NCBI RefSeq assembly: GCF_014217625.1
Contig: NZ_CP043641.1
Coordinates: 1,426,001-1,490,000 of the forward strand
Length of the DNA stretch: 64,000 nt
Reading direction: 5' to 3'
Origin: Leifsonia shinshuensis
GTDB lineage: Bacteria; Actinomycetota; Actinomycetes; Actinomycetales; Microbacteriaceae
Part shown: one piece after another, positions 34,523 through 43,098 of the stretch
How positions within the stretch are numbered: the stretch's first letter is position 1
Layout of the letters: each line of letters starts with the position of its first letter
The notes under the pieces: generated by a model
Told to the model about the DNA's origin: nothing
The model's database searches: none
Seen by the model: the letters and a program-made list of their open reading frames with translations, nothing else
Translations under genes and position numbers: made by a program

Positions 34523-35677
34523 ATGGCCTGGACGACACGGAACATCACTCAGCGCTTCGGCGTACCGGCGGCCGCGGGCAGACCGGCCGCCTATCTGCTG
34601 GCGACGGACGGCACCCGGCACGTCGTCTACCGGGAGGCCGGCGGTGGCGGCTTCCCGACCGGCCACCTCATCGAGCTGTACTGCGGCGACGACGACGTCT
34701 GGCACCACAAGGACATCACCGCGGAGGCCTCCGCCCCGCTCGCGTCCTCCGACCCGGCCGGGTACGCGTTCGACGCCGAGGGCAGCCAGCACGTGGTCTA
34801 CCTCAGTGGCGGCGACGGACACATCCACGAGCTCTACCAGTCGGACGGCTGGCACGCGAACGACCTGATGGAGGCCTCCGGGACCGTCGTGCGCGCCGTC
34901 GACCCGCCGATGGGCTGGGCCTCGCGCACGCACGCCCTCCAGCAGGTGGTGTTCCGCGGGGACGACCCGCGCGGCGTGCACCTGCTGACCCGCGGCACCG
35001 GGGACGACGCGAGCTGGGTGCAGCGGCCGCTCACGCGCCTCGGCGGGCCGACCTCCGCGTCCGCTCCCGCCGGGTTCGCGTTCGACGCGGCGGGCACGCA
35101 GCACGTCCACTACGTGGGCGACGACCAGCTCATCCACGAGTACCTGATGGACGCCTCCGGCTGGCACTACGCCGGCGACCTCGGGCTGAACGTCGGCGCC
35201 GCGCACGACTCCCTCCCGCAGCCGCTCGGGTACGGCTTCGCCGCGGACGGCTCCCGGCACGTCCCGTGGAACGGCGACGACGTCGACACGCACGAGGCGT
35301 CGAACGCGGGCGCCGGCTGGAGCATGCTGAACCTCACCCAGGACCGCGGCGCTCCGCAGCCCCTGCGCGGGACGCCGCCCTCGGGCTACGCGTACGAGGC
35401 GAACCCGCAGGCTCCGGTCGCGACCCGGCACGTCGTCTACACCGGCGACCACGGAGTCGTGTACGAGTTCTGGAACGACGGCGGCTGGCACGCGAACCCG
35501 CTCACGGGCGGCGAAGGCTCCTTCCCCGCCGCAGAGGGCCCGGTCGGGTACGCCGACCCGGGGCGCGGCACGCAGAACGTGTTCTACCGGTCGACGGGGC
35601 TCGACATCGTGGAGCTGCGCTACAAGCCAGGGCGGTTCGGCCCGGTCGACCCGCACCCGATCCACGGCCTCCGCTGA
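34523..35677 (+). CDS. Beta-propeller lectin-like repeat protein
   Basis: A 384-aa protein made of about seven repeats of 50-60 residues. Each has the pattern (Q/R)HVVY, a turn with GD or GG, IHEL or its variant, then GWH followed by a short D-L-hydrophobic segment, as in RHVVYREAGG...HLIELYCG, QHVVYLSGGDGHIHELYQ and QHVHYVGDDQLIHEYLM. This spacing fits a lectin-type beta-propeller like the fungal fucose-binding lectins. Sugar binding is inferred only. There is no signal peptide. The start ATG 34523 follows AGGGGGC. A 21-nt tandem duplication begins 4 nt before the end of the gene. Confidence 0.78.
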   Translation: MAWTTRNITQRFGVPAAAGRPAAYLLATDGTRHVVYREAGGGGFPTGHLIELYCGDDDVWHHKDITAEASAPLASSDPAGYAFDAEGSQHVVYLSGGDGHIHELYQSDGWHANDLMEASGTVVRAVDPPMGWASRTHALQQVVFRGDDPRGVHLLTRGTGDDASWVQRPLTRLGGPTSASAPAGFAFDAAGTQHVHYVGDDQLIHEYLMDASGWHYAGDLGLNVGAAHDSLPQPLGYGFAADGSRHVPWNGDDVDTHEASNAGAGWSMLNLTQDRGAPQPLRGTPPSGYAYEANPQAPVATRHVVYTGDHGVVYEFWNDGGWHANPLTGGEGSFPAAEGPVGYADPGRGTQNVFYRSTGLDIVELRYKPGRFGPVDPHPIHGLR

Positions 35678-35715
35678 GCCTCCGCCGACCTCCGCTGAGC
35701 CTCCGCCGACCTCCG
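35674..35715 (+). repeat. Tandem duplication of 21 nt spanning the stop codon
   Basis: Two exact adjacent copies of a 21-nt unit starting ctgagcctcc (35674-35694 and 35695-35715). The first copy contains the TGA of the propeller gene. The unit itself is made of two similar halves (gcctccgc / gacctccg), suggesting slippage. The second copy ends 11 nt before the ECF41-type promoter. Confidence 0.85.
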
Positions 35716-35726
35716 TCGCCTCGCGA

Positions 35727-35753
35727 TGTCACACGCGCGCCCGCTATCCCGTC
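35727..35753 (+). promoter_or_regulatory. ECF41-type promoter (TGTCACA-N16-CGTC)
   Basis: TGTCACA at 35727-35733 and CGTC at 35750-35753, with a 16-nt spacer, match the published ECF41 promoter. It sits 41 nt before the epimerase start. The ECF41 sigma gene is the second gene of the transcript, so autoregulation is expected. Confidence 0.75.
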
Positions 35754-35794
35754 TGCAGGGGTGTACGCAGACCAGGGAACGGAAGGTGGACGAC

Positions 35795-36727
35795 ATGCGT
35801 GTTTTCGTGGCAGGTGGGAGCGGTGTGCTCGGCCGGCGGCTGGTGCCGCAACTCGTGGCGCGCGGCCACACGGTGACCGCGTCGACGACGAGCGCGGCGA
35901 AGCTCGGGACGATCGAGGCGATGGGCGCGGCCGGCGTCGTCATGGACGGGCTGGACGGCGCCTCCGTCGGCCGGGCGGTGGCGTCCGCCGAGCCGGAGGC
36001 CGTCATCCACCAGATGACGGCGATCAACCCGGCGCACGCGGGCAAGCCGGACCTCAAGCACCCCGACCGGTGGTTCGCCGGCACCAACCGGCTGCGCACC
36101 GAGGGCACCGACCACCTGCTGGCCGCGGCGCAGGCGCAGGGCGTGACGCGGTTCCTCGCCCAGGGCTACGCCAGCTGGAACGGCCTCCGCGAGGGCGGCT
36201 GGGTGAAGACGGAGGCCGACCCGCTCGACCTGCTGCCCGGCACGCCCGCGGAGCCCGGGATGCTGGCCATGAAGCACGTGGAGGAGGCGGTGACCGCGTT
36301 CGGCGGCACGGTCCTGCGCTACGGCGCCTTCTACGGCCCCGGCGCGACCGATGACCAGGTGGAGCTCGTGCGCCGGAGGCAGTATCCGCTGGTCGGCCGC
36401 GGTCAGGGCTACAGCTCGTGGGTGCACCTGGACGACGCCGCGTCGGCGACCGTCCTCGCGCTGGAGCAGCACGCCACCGGAGTGTTCGACATCGTGGACG
36501 ACGACCCGGCGCCGGCGAACGAATGGCTGCCGTATCTCGCGCAGGCCGCTGGCGCGAAGCCTCCGCTGCGGATCCCGGTGTGGCTGGCGCGGATCGCCGC
36601 GGGCGACCAGGCTGTCATCATGATGACCGAGGGCCGCGGCTTCTCCAACGCGAAGGCCAAGCGCGAGCTGGGCTGGGAGCTGCGCTACCCGTCGTGGCGG
36701 CAGGGGTTCGCGGAGGGACTGAAATGA
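35795..36727 (+). CDS. NAD-dependent epimerase/dehydratase family protein, ECF41 partner
   Basis: A 310-aa Rossmann-fold protein of the atypical extended SDR type. The nucleotide motif GGSGVLG covers residues 7-13. The canonical YxxxK is replaced by a GYASWNG segment, as in epimerase-like members without proven activity. ECF41 sigma genes are typically next to a carboxymuconolactone decarboxylase, oxidoreductase or epimerase gene whose promoter the sigma factor uses. Here the ECF41-type promoter precedes it. The ATG 35795 start has GGAAGGTGG upstream. It overlaps the sigma gene as ATGA. The substrate is unknown. Confidence 0.9.
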   Translation: MRVFVAGGSGVLGRRLVPQLVARGHTVTASTTSAAKLGTIEAMGAAGVVMDGLDGASVGRAVASAEPEAVIHQMTAINPAHAGKPDLKHPDRWFAGTNRLRTEGTDHLLAAAQAQGVTRFLAQGYASWNGLREGGWVKTEADPLDLLPGTPAEPGMLAMKHVEEAVTAFGGTVLRYGAFYGPGATDDQVELVRRRQYPLVGRGQGYSSWVHLDDAASATVLALEQHATGVFDIVDDDPAPANEWLPYLAQAAGAKPPLRIPVWLARIAAGDQAVIMMTEGRGFSNAKAKRELGWELRYPSWRQGFAEGLK

Positions 36728-37701
36728 CCGGCGACGCGCACAGCGACGAGACCTTCCAGGACCTCCGCCCGCTGCTGTTCTCGATCGCGTACCGCATCCT
36801 CGGCAGCGTGACGGAGGCCGAGGACGCCGTGCAGGAGACCTGGCTGCGCTACGAGGCGGCCGGCGTGCGGCCGGTCTCGCTGAAGGCCTACCTGTCCACG
36901 GTCGTCACCCGCGTCTCGATCGACGTCCTGTCGTCGGCGCGGGTGCGGCGCGAGGCCTACGTCGGGCCGTGGTTCCCCGAGCCGCTGCTCTCCGACCCGT
37001 ACCAGGATCCCGAGCGCTCGGCCGAGCTGGCGGACTCGCTGTCGATGGCCGCCCTCCTGCTGCTCGAACGCCTCACCCCGCTGGAGCGCGCGGTGTTCGT
37101 GCTGCGCGAGGTGTTCGCGTTCGACTTCCCGGAGATCGCGACGGCGGTCGGCCGGTCGGAGGCCGCGTGCCGCCAGCTCGCCGTGCGCGCCCGCCGGCAC
37201 ATGGACGCGGGCCGGCCGCGCTTCGACGCCGACCGGGCCGAGCGCGAGGACCTCGCCGCCCGGTTCTTCGACGCGTTCCGCGCGGGCGACGTGGAGGCGC
37301 TGCGCGCCCTGCTCCTCTCCGACGTGGACATGGTCGGCGACGGCGGAGGCAAGGCGCCGCAGTGGGCGCGGCGCATCGTCGGCGCCGACAACGTGGCGCA
37401 GGTGCTGATCGCGATGGCGGGACCGTTCGCGACGATCGGCGGGACCGTCGAGCCGCACGAGGTGAACGGCCAGCCCGGCGCGGTGTTCCGCGACCGCGAC
37501 GGCCGCGTGATCAACACGATGGCGCTGGAGATCGTCGGCGGCGGCGTCCAGACCATCCGCACGGTCATCAACCCCGACAAGCTGGCGCACGTCGGCCCGG
37601 TCGCCGACGCCTGGTCGGTGCTGCGGGAGGCCAACCAGGCGCGCCTCGCGGCGGGCGGCGACCCGCTGCCTCCGCTGGCCAAGCGCGTCACGCGCGACTG
37701 A
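36724..37701 (+). CDS. ECF41 sigma factor with C-terminal SnoaL-like domain (SigJ-like)
   Basis: A 325-aa alternative sigma factor. Sigma region 2 covers about residues 11-77 and region 4 about 105-157. The ECF41 linker motif reads AYVGPWFPEPL (WFPEP at 83-87). The C-terminal SnoaL-like domain (about 170-290) carries DGGGK (206-210) and NPDKL (283-287), both diagnostic of ECF41. These factors have no classical anti-sigma; the fused C-terminal domain controls activity. The start overlaps the epimerase stop as ATGA. With the upstream promoter this forms a self-contained autoregulated unit. The inducing signal is unknown. Confidence 0.94.
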   Translation: MTGDAHSDETFQDLRPLLFSIAYRILGSVTEAEDAVQETWLRYEAAGVRPVSLKAYLSTVVTRVSIDVLSSARVRREAYVGPWFPEPLLSDPYQDPERSAELADSLSMAALLLLERLTPLERAVFVLREVFAFDFPEIATAVGRSEAACRQLAVRARRHMDAGRPRFDADRAEREDLAARFFDAFRAGDVEALRALLLSDVDMVGDGGGKAPQWARRIVGADNVAQVLIAMAGPFATIGGTVEPHEVNGQPGAVFRDRDGRVINTMALEIVGGGVQTIRTVINPDKLAHVGPVADAWSVLREANQARLAAGGDPLPPLAKRVTRD

Positions 37702-37758
37702 GCGCTCCCGACACCCGGCACCTTTTCCGCGCGCCGCCCGCACCGATACTCTCGGCTC

Positions 37759-38595
37759 ATGGCCTCCGTCCCGCTCACCGACGCGCAAGTGCGCGAGCTG
37801 CGCGAGAAGTACGCCGCCGGCGCGCGCCAGGTGCAGCTCGCGGCCGAGTACGGGGTGCGCCAGAACACCGTGTCGAGCCTGGTGACCGGGAGGTCGCGGC
37901 AGGAGGCCGGCGGCCCGATCATGCCGGGCAAAGCCCGCAAGGTGACGAGCGCTGAGGTCGTCGCGATCCGCGAGGCCATCGCCGCGGGCGCCCCGCGCGC
38001 GGAGGTCTCCGAACGCTACGGCATCTCGCACCAGATGGTCTCCAACATCGCCTCCGGCCGCGCGTTCGCCGACGTCGGCGGTCCGCTCACGAGCAGCGCC
38101 GCCACGCGCGCCCGGCCGCTGACCGTCGAGCAGGTGGCGCGCATCCGCGAGCGCGTGGCCGCCGGCGAGGACCGCCAGACGATCGCGGACGACTTCGGCG
38201 TCTCGCACTGGACGATCGCGTCCGTCGTCCGCGGCGCGACGACCGGGGTGGAGGACGCGACCGGCGAGGACGACGAGGTCGTCCAGATGCGCCGCCTGCA
38301 CAGCGCAGGGGTGTCCCAGACCGAGATCGCCCGCCGCTTCGGCACCAGCCAGCAGTGGGTCAGCCTGATCGTCCGCGGAAGCTCGCACGCGGCGCACGGC
38401 GGCCCGATCGCCGAGGCGCACCGCCGCCGGCTCGGCGACGACGAGGTGCGCGGCATCCGCGAGGCGTACGCCGCGGGCACGCCGCTCGCCGACCTGTCGG
38501 AGCGCTACGACGTCGCGCCCGCGATCCTGCGGCTCGTGGTCACCGGGCGGACGTACGCGGACCGGCCGGGGCCGATCGCCGACCAGCACGTCTGA
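37759..38595 (+). CDS. Protein of five tandem helix-turn-helix modules
   Basis: A 278-aa protein built from five copies of a module of about 50 residues (6-54, 62-110, 120-165, 172-217, 225-273). Each reads roughly (L/V)T..QV..IRE..AAG......A..YGVS...VS.IV.GR....GGP(I/L), the homeodomain-like HTH found singly in phage HNH endonucleases and resolvase-like proteins. No catalytic domain is attached. It probably binds DNA along several successive sites. GATACT (37745-37750) lies 8 nt before ATG 37759, with no ribosome site. A family-2 palindrome follows the stop. The role is unknown. Confidence 0.82.
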   Translation: MASVPLTDAQVRELREKYAAGARQVQLAAEYGVRQNTVSSLVTGRSRQEAGGPIMPGKARKVTSAEVVAIREAIAAGAPRAEVSERYGISHQMVSNIASGRAFADVGGPLTSSAATRARPLTVEQVARIRERVAAGEDRQTIADDFGVSHWTIASVVRGATTGVEDATGEDDEVVQMRRLHSAGVSQTEIARRFGTSQQWVSLIVRGSSHAAHGGPIAEAHRRRLGDDEVRGIREAYAAGTPLADLSERYDVAPAILRLVVTGRTYADRPGPIADQHV

Positions 38596-38600
38596 GCCGC

Positions 38601-38658
38601 GCGCGATTCGTGCCGAATGTCGCGAATCGCGGCCCCTTTCGCGCGATTCGTGCCGAAT
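38601..38658. repeat. Intergenic repeat, family 2 (double copy)
   Basis: Two direct 18-nt copies of gcgcgattcgtgccgaat (38601-38618 and 38641-38658). The first copy pairs with cgaatcgcg at 38623-38631 to form a 9-bp stem with a 12-nt loop. It lies between the convergent ends of the HTH-repeat gene and the PrsW gene. A related palindrome is at 52296-52336. Confidence 0.8.
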
Positions 38659-38666
38659 CCGGGGCG

Positions 38667-39581
38667 CTACTCCGGTGCGGCCGCGGCGCGGTGGTAGTGC
38701 CGCAGCACCAGCCACAGCGTGACGATGCCCGCCGCCGACACGATCACGAGGGCGATCACGTAGATCGCCGTCGCGAGCGCCTCCACCTGGTTCGCCGTGC
38801 TCTGCCGCAGCGCCCCGTTCTGGAGTTCCTGCACCGCCTCGCCGTTGAACACGACCGCGAAGAACGTGGCCACGTCCGCCGCCGAGTCCCAGGCCGCGTG
38901 CAGAAGGGACACGCACGCGTATGTCAGCAGGATCCACCACGACCAGCGGAACCGCCTCCCGCCTGCGGCCGCGCCGAAGATCACCGCGCCGAGGATGGCC
39001 GTCCACATCACGTGCCCCACCGGCGCGAGGATCGCACGCACCAGCTCGGTCTCCAGCAACGAGACGAGGTCGATGCCGCGGGAGGTGATGGCGGCGTTGA
39101 ACGCGTAGCCCGCCGACTCGAACGCCGCGAAGCCCGCTCCGATCGTCGCCCCGAGCAGCGCGCCCTGCTTCGCGGTCTTGGGCACCGTCCGCCAGCCGAA
39201 GATCACCAGGAGGATGACCTTCACGAACTCCTCGATCAGCCCGATCAGCCCGTAGACCCAGAAGCTCTGATGGAGGGGCGCCTCCAGCAGCGAGGCTCCG
39301 AGCACACCGAAGATGCCGCCGACGAAGAACGCGAGGATCAGCTGCAGCGTGCTGATCGATCCGGTCACCCGCTCGATCGCGAACAGCACCACGCAGAACG
39401 GCACCAGGAAGCTCCCGAGCAGGATGAGCGTCGGGACGAGGTTGCTGTTGCCGGTGAAGGCGGTGACGACGATCGTGACGATCCACAGCGCGAACCCCGC
39501 GAGGAGGGTCTTCCACCACCAGCCGTGGTGATGGTGCGGATGGTCGCGACTCTCGACGTTCAGCGCTTCGGCGGCGGTCAT
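38667..39581 (-). CDS. PrsW family intramembrane metalloprotease
   Basis: A 304-aa polytopic membrane protein of the PrsW/CAAX-like protease group. Conserved family blocks are present: EEFVK (Glu117, Glu118, Lys121), FAAFESAGYAF, APVGHVMWTAI and LLHAAWD. PrsW proteins cleave membrane anti-sigma factors in Bacillus; here no target is adjacent, and the nearby ECF41 sigma has no anti-sigma factor. The N-terminus is His-rich (DHPHHHHG). TACCGT (- strand, 39594-39589) lies 7 nt before ATG 39581 with no ribosome site, suggesting a leaderless transcript. Confidence 0.9.
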   Translation of the reverse strand: MTAAEALNVESRDHPHHHHGWWWKTLLAGFALWIVTIVVTAFTGNSNLVPTLILLGSFLVPFCVVLFAIERVTGSISTLQLILAFFVGGIFGVLGASLLEAPLHQSFWVYGLIGLIEEFVKVILLVIFGWRTVPKTAKQGALLGATIGAGFAAFESAGYAFNAAITSRGIDLVSLLETELVRAILAPVGHVMWTAILGAVIFGAAAGGRRFRWSWWILLTYACVSLLHAAWDSAADVATFFAVVFNGEAVQELQNGALRQSTANQVEALATAIYVIALVIVSAAGIVTLWLVLRHYHRAAAAPE

Positions 39582-39635
39582 GCGGCCGACGGTAGCAGTG
39601 CCGGAGGGCGCGGCCCAGCCCTGGCGGCGTCCCGC

Positions 39636-41558
39636 CTACGCGTCCCGGTTCACGATCGTGAACGCCAGCTGCGCGGCCGGGCCGAAGATCGGGAGGGCGC
39701 GGGCGGCCGGCGGGAGGTCGAGGACGGCGCGGATGACGTTGCGGTCGTGCGGATCGGGGGTGAGCGTGAGCTCGTCGGCCATCTGGCCGAGCTGGTTGAT
39801 CGCGCCGGGCACCGCGCTGTTCCAGCCCGTCCAGGCGCCGAAGCGGCCGTCCGCAGCGCGGCCGATGTCGACGATCAGGACGTCCTGCCAGTCGCCGACC
39901 TGCTCTAGGTTGCTGGAGAAGTCGAAGACGCCGTTGCGCGTGATGACCTGGTAGACGCGGAGGGTGAGGGCGTAGCGGGAGAGGTCCTGGCTGAGCTGCG
40001 CGTACGAGGCCACCGCCGCAGCCGCCACCGCGGGGAGCGTCGGATCGAGCGGATTGTCCAGCGCGACGTTTTCCGGTTCGCTCGACGGCGCCTGCTGTCC
40101 CTGCTCCTCCGCGCCCCCGTCGAACGAGTCCAGGAACCGGTGCCACCAGCTCCGGTGCGGCGGCTCGGCGGGCGCGGCGGCGACCTCCACCTCGGAGGCC
40201 CCCGCAGCCGCCACTCCCGGTGTCGGGTCGTCCCCCACCCCCGGCGTCACGTGCGTCGGCGGGAGGTCGCCCGGCGGCTCCTTCGAGAACAGGAACGTGC
40301 CCACCAGCGGGATCGGCGCGTCCACCGAGTCCTCGCCCGCGGCGCCGGGAGCGTGCTGCGCGATCTCCGCGTTGAGCTGCACCGGGTTGTAGTGCACCGC
40401 CTTCTGCTCGGTGATCAGCACCGACAGGCCGCGGATGGCGAGCTGGAGGTCGGCCTGCCAGGCGACATCCGGCTGCGCCGCGATGACCGAGGCCGGCGGG
40501 AGCTTGCTCAGCTCCACCTGCACCGACCAGTGGCCGAACAGGAAGCGCGCGAGGTTCTGGTAGCCCTCCTCGGAGTTCACCTCGCCGTACGGGCCGGAGT
40601 GCGACTTGTAGACGAACGCCCGGTGGGCGCCCTTCACGTAGGCGTTCTCGATCAGCACCAGCCCGTCGCTGCGCGGCCCGACGCCGAGCTTCGCCAAGTT
40701 GTAGTCGTTCTGGTCGGTGCCGATGATGCAGAACACGTCGTCGACGTCGAACACCGACGGCGGGATGACGCGCGGGTCCCAGGCCACCCCGATCGGCTTG
40801 TCGCCGAACTTCTTGCCCGGCGTGAGGTAGCCGTACATCTTGGGCGGCGAGAAGATGTCCGACCCGGCCGGGCCGAAGGTCTCCATCAGCCAGTTGAGGA
40901 GGCCGCCGGTGAAGACGATCCCACCGTGCGGCGTCGCGTAGGTGCAGAACTTGGCGACCAGCTCCTTCGCCGGGATGCGGCCGTCCTCCTCGCACACCTT
41001 CTGCATCATGCAGCGCGCGACCAGCCCGCCCATCGAGTGGGCGACCAGGAACACCTTCGGGGCGCCGGTCTTCTCGCGCACCATCAGCACGAGGTCGTAC
41101 AGCTCGCGCGCCGCCTGCTCGATGTCGAAGCCCTGCGCCTGCGTGTGCTCGCGGACCAGGTCCTCCGTCCAGGTGATCGCGCGGTCGAACAGATTCCCGG
41201 AGCGTGGCGTCGGCGCCGCGTAGGTCGTGGCTGCCTCGTCGTAGAAGCGGTGGATCCAGATGGACTTCTGCGGCAGCGATCCGTCCGCGGCCGTCGCCAG
41301 CAGCTCCTTCTGGCTGCCGCGCACGAGCACCTGGTAGGCGCGCTCCCCCAGCAGCCGCAGCAGCGGACCCTCGAACTGGTAGAACATCGGGTCGCCGTCC
41401 CCGTTGACACGGGTGTGGGTGGCGCCCTCGTTGAAGCCGTAGAAGGGATCGTTGACCGTGGAGTCGATCTGACTGGTCGGGCCGGCATACCCGCGGCAGT
41501 AGACGATCGGCAGCTCTTGCACGGGGACAGGGTCCCGCTGATCGTGAGGAAGTGTCAA
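39636..41558 (-). CDS. Lipase-like alpha/beta hydrolase, large
   Basis: A protein of up to 640 aa with an alpha/beta-hydrolase core. The nucleophile elbow is VAHSMGG (Ser175), ATPHGGIV follows the next strand, and the N-terminus ELPIVYCRGYAG is the usual first strand and oxyanion region of PGAP1/triacylglycerol-lipase-like enzymes. The last 250 residues are of unknown fold and include an acidic linker. No signal peptide is visible. The start is uncertain: TTG 41558 gives the longest frame, but its TTGACA could instead be a -35 box, with GTG 41522 as the start. Neither has a ribosome site. The substrate is unknown. Confidence 0.82.
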   Translation of the reverse strand: MTLPHDQRDPVPVQELPIVYCRGYAGPTSQIDSTVNDPFYGFNEGATHTRVNGDGDPMFYQFEGPLLRLLGERAYQVLVRGSQKELLATAADGSLPQKSIWIHRFYDEAATTYAAPTPRSGNLFDRAITWTEDLVREHTQAQGFDIEQAARELYDLVLMVREKTGAPKVFLVAHSMGGLVARCMMQKVCEEDGRIPAKELVAKFCTYATPHGGIVFTGGLLNWLMETFGPAGSDIFSPPKMYGYLTPGKKFGDKPIGVAWDPRVIPPSVFDVDDVFCIIGTDQNDYNLAKLGVGPRSDGLVLIENAYVKGAHRAFVYKSHSGPYGEVNSEEGYQNLARFLFGHWSVQVELSKLPPASVIAAQPDVAWQADLQLAIRGLSVLITEQKAVHYNPVQLNAEIAQHAPGAAGEDSVDAPIPLVGTFLFSKEPPGDLPPTHVTPGVGDDPTPGVAAAGASEVEVAAAPAEPPHRSWWHRFLDSFDGGAEEQGQQAPSSEPENVALDNPLDPTLPAVAAAAVASYAQLSQDLSRYALTLRVYQVITRNGVFDFSSNLEQVGDWQDVLIVDIGRAADGRFGAWTGWNSAVPGAINQLGQMADELTLTPDPHDRNVIRAVLDLPPAARALPIFGPAAQLAFTIVNRDA

Positions 41559-41634
41559 GACCGGGTGGTCTACCGCCGCGCGAACGCAGACGGCCGGCCG
41601 CCCGAGGGCGACCGGCCGCGTGGCACGGGAGGCG

Positions 41635-43002
41635 TCAGCCGCCGATGCGGATGAGCTTCTTGTTCACGAACTCGTCGGCGCCGAAGCGGCCGAGCTCACG
41701 GCCCGAGCCGGAGCGCTTCACGCCACCGAAGGGCAGCTCGGCGCCGTCGGCGAGCACGACGTTGACGAAGACCATGCCGGCCTCGATCTGGTCGGCGACC
41801 CGGAGGGCCTGCTCCTCGTCGGTCGTGTAGAGGTACGAGCCGAGGCCGAACGGGGTGTCGTTCGCGATGCGCACCGCATCCGCCTCATCCTTCGCCCGGA
41901 ACACCTGCGCGACCGGTCCGAAGAACTCCTCCTGGGAGGCCGGGTTCTCGGGGGTCACGTCGGTGAGCACGGTCGTCTCGAAGAAGGCGCCGTTGCGGCC
42001 GCCGCCGCGCACCAGCGTCGCGCCGTTCGCGACCGCGCGCTGCACCTGCTCGTCCAGGCCCTCGGCCGCCTTCAACGACGAGAGCGGGCCGAGCGCCGAG
42101 GACTCGCTGGTCGGGTCGGTGGCCTCCACCTCGGCGAGCTTGGCGGTGAACTTCGCGAGGAACGAGTCGTACAGCTCGTCCGCGACCACGAAGCGCTTCG
42201 CCGCGTTGCAGGACTGACCGCTGTTGTCGAGGCGGGCGTCGACCGCGTTCTGCACGGTGGCGTCCAGGTCGTCGGTCGACAGCAGGATGAACGGGTCGGA
42301 CCCGCCCAGCTCCAGCACGACCTTCTTGAGGTTGCGGCCGGCGATCTCGGCGACCGCGGCGCCCGCGCGCTCCGAGCCGGTCAGCGAGACGCCCTGGACG
42401 CGCGGGTCGGCAATGACCTTCTCGATCTGGTCGTGCGAGGCGTAGATGTTGACGTACGCGCCCTCCGGGAACCCGGCGTCCAGGAACATCCGCTCGATCG
42501 CGGCGGCCGACTCCGGGCACTGCTCGGCGTGCTTGAGCAGGATGGTGTTGCCGATGATCAGGTTCGGGCCGGCGAAGCGGGCCACCTGGTAGTACGGGAA
42601 GTTCCACGGCATGACGCCGAGCAGCACGCCGAGCGCCGAGCGGCGGACGACCGCGGAGCCGGAGCCGTCGAGCAGCTGGATCGGCTCGTCCTTCAGGAAC
42701 TCCGACGCGTGGTCGGCGTAGTACTCGTAGATCGCCCCGGCGAAGTCCACCTCGCCGAGCGCCTGCTCGATCGGCTTGCCCATCTCGCGCACGATGATGT
42801 CGGCCAGCTCCTGGCGGCGCTCCACGTGCAGCTCCCCGACGCGGCGCACCAGGGCCGCGCGCTCCGCCACCGTGGTCGTCTTCGACCAGGTGCGGTACGC
42901 GTTGTCGGCCGACGCGATCGCGGCCTCCAGGCCGGCGTCGGTGATCGTGTCGAAGGTCTTGACCGTCTCGCCCGTGGCGGGATTGGTCACGGCGTAGCTC
43001 AT
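41635..43002 (-). CDS. NAD(P)-dependent succinate-semialdehyde dehydrogenase family
   Basis: A 455-aa aldehyde dehydrogenase close to succinate-semialdehyde dehydrogenases (GabD/Sad type), which turn the semialdehyde into succinate for the TCA cycle. The catalytic Cys265 is in [11 protein letters not shown] and the general base Glu231 is in LELGGSDP. The N-terminal [11 protein letters not shown] and [11 protein letters not shown] are standard. The start ATG 43002 follows AGGAG. It is the last gene of the catabolic operon, 96 nt downstream of the amine oxidase gene, and would remove the aldehyde made by that enzyme. The exact aldehyde is inferred, not shown. Confidence 0.9.
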   Translation of the reverse strand: MSYAVTNPATGETVKTFDTITDAGLEAAIASADNAYRTWSKTTTVAERAALVRRVGELHVERRQELADIIVREMGKPIEQALGEVDFAGAIYEYYADHASEFLKDEPIQLLDGSGSAVVRRSALGVLLGVMPWNFPYYQVARFAGPNLIIGNTILLKHAEQCPESAAAIERMFLDAGFPEGAYVNIYASHDQIEKVIADPRVQGVSLTGSERAGAAVAEIAGRNLKKVVLELGGSDPFILLSTDDLDATVQNAVDARLDNSGQSCNAAKRFVVADELYDSFLAKFTAKLAEVEATDPTSESSALGPLSSLKAAEGLDEQVQRAVANGATLVRGGGRNGAFFETTVLTDVTPENPASQEEFFGPVAQVFRAKDEADAVRIANDTPFGLGSYLYTTDEEQALRVADQIEAGMVFVNVVLADGAELPFGGVKRSGSGRELGRFGADEFVNKKLIRIGG

Positions 43003-43098
43003 GTTGCTCCTTATTCCTACAGTGACGGGGTCGTGGCCCTGGGTGATCGGGGCAGAGAAGCCCTCGGTAAGACACTACGGGTCCGGTGTCGGCTCGCG

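Noticed and set aside
36685..40995. Very long open frame (1436 codons) on the - strand
   Set aside because: It runs antisense across the ECF41, HTH-repeat and other recognised genes and its translation is low-complexity Arg/Gly/Pro without domains; this is a GC-rich shadow frame.
41553..41558. TTGACA as a promoter -35 box for the lipase-like gene
   Set aside because: No TANNNT box lies 16-18 nt downstream (the position reads GGACCC), so it is kept only as an uncertainty about the start codon.
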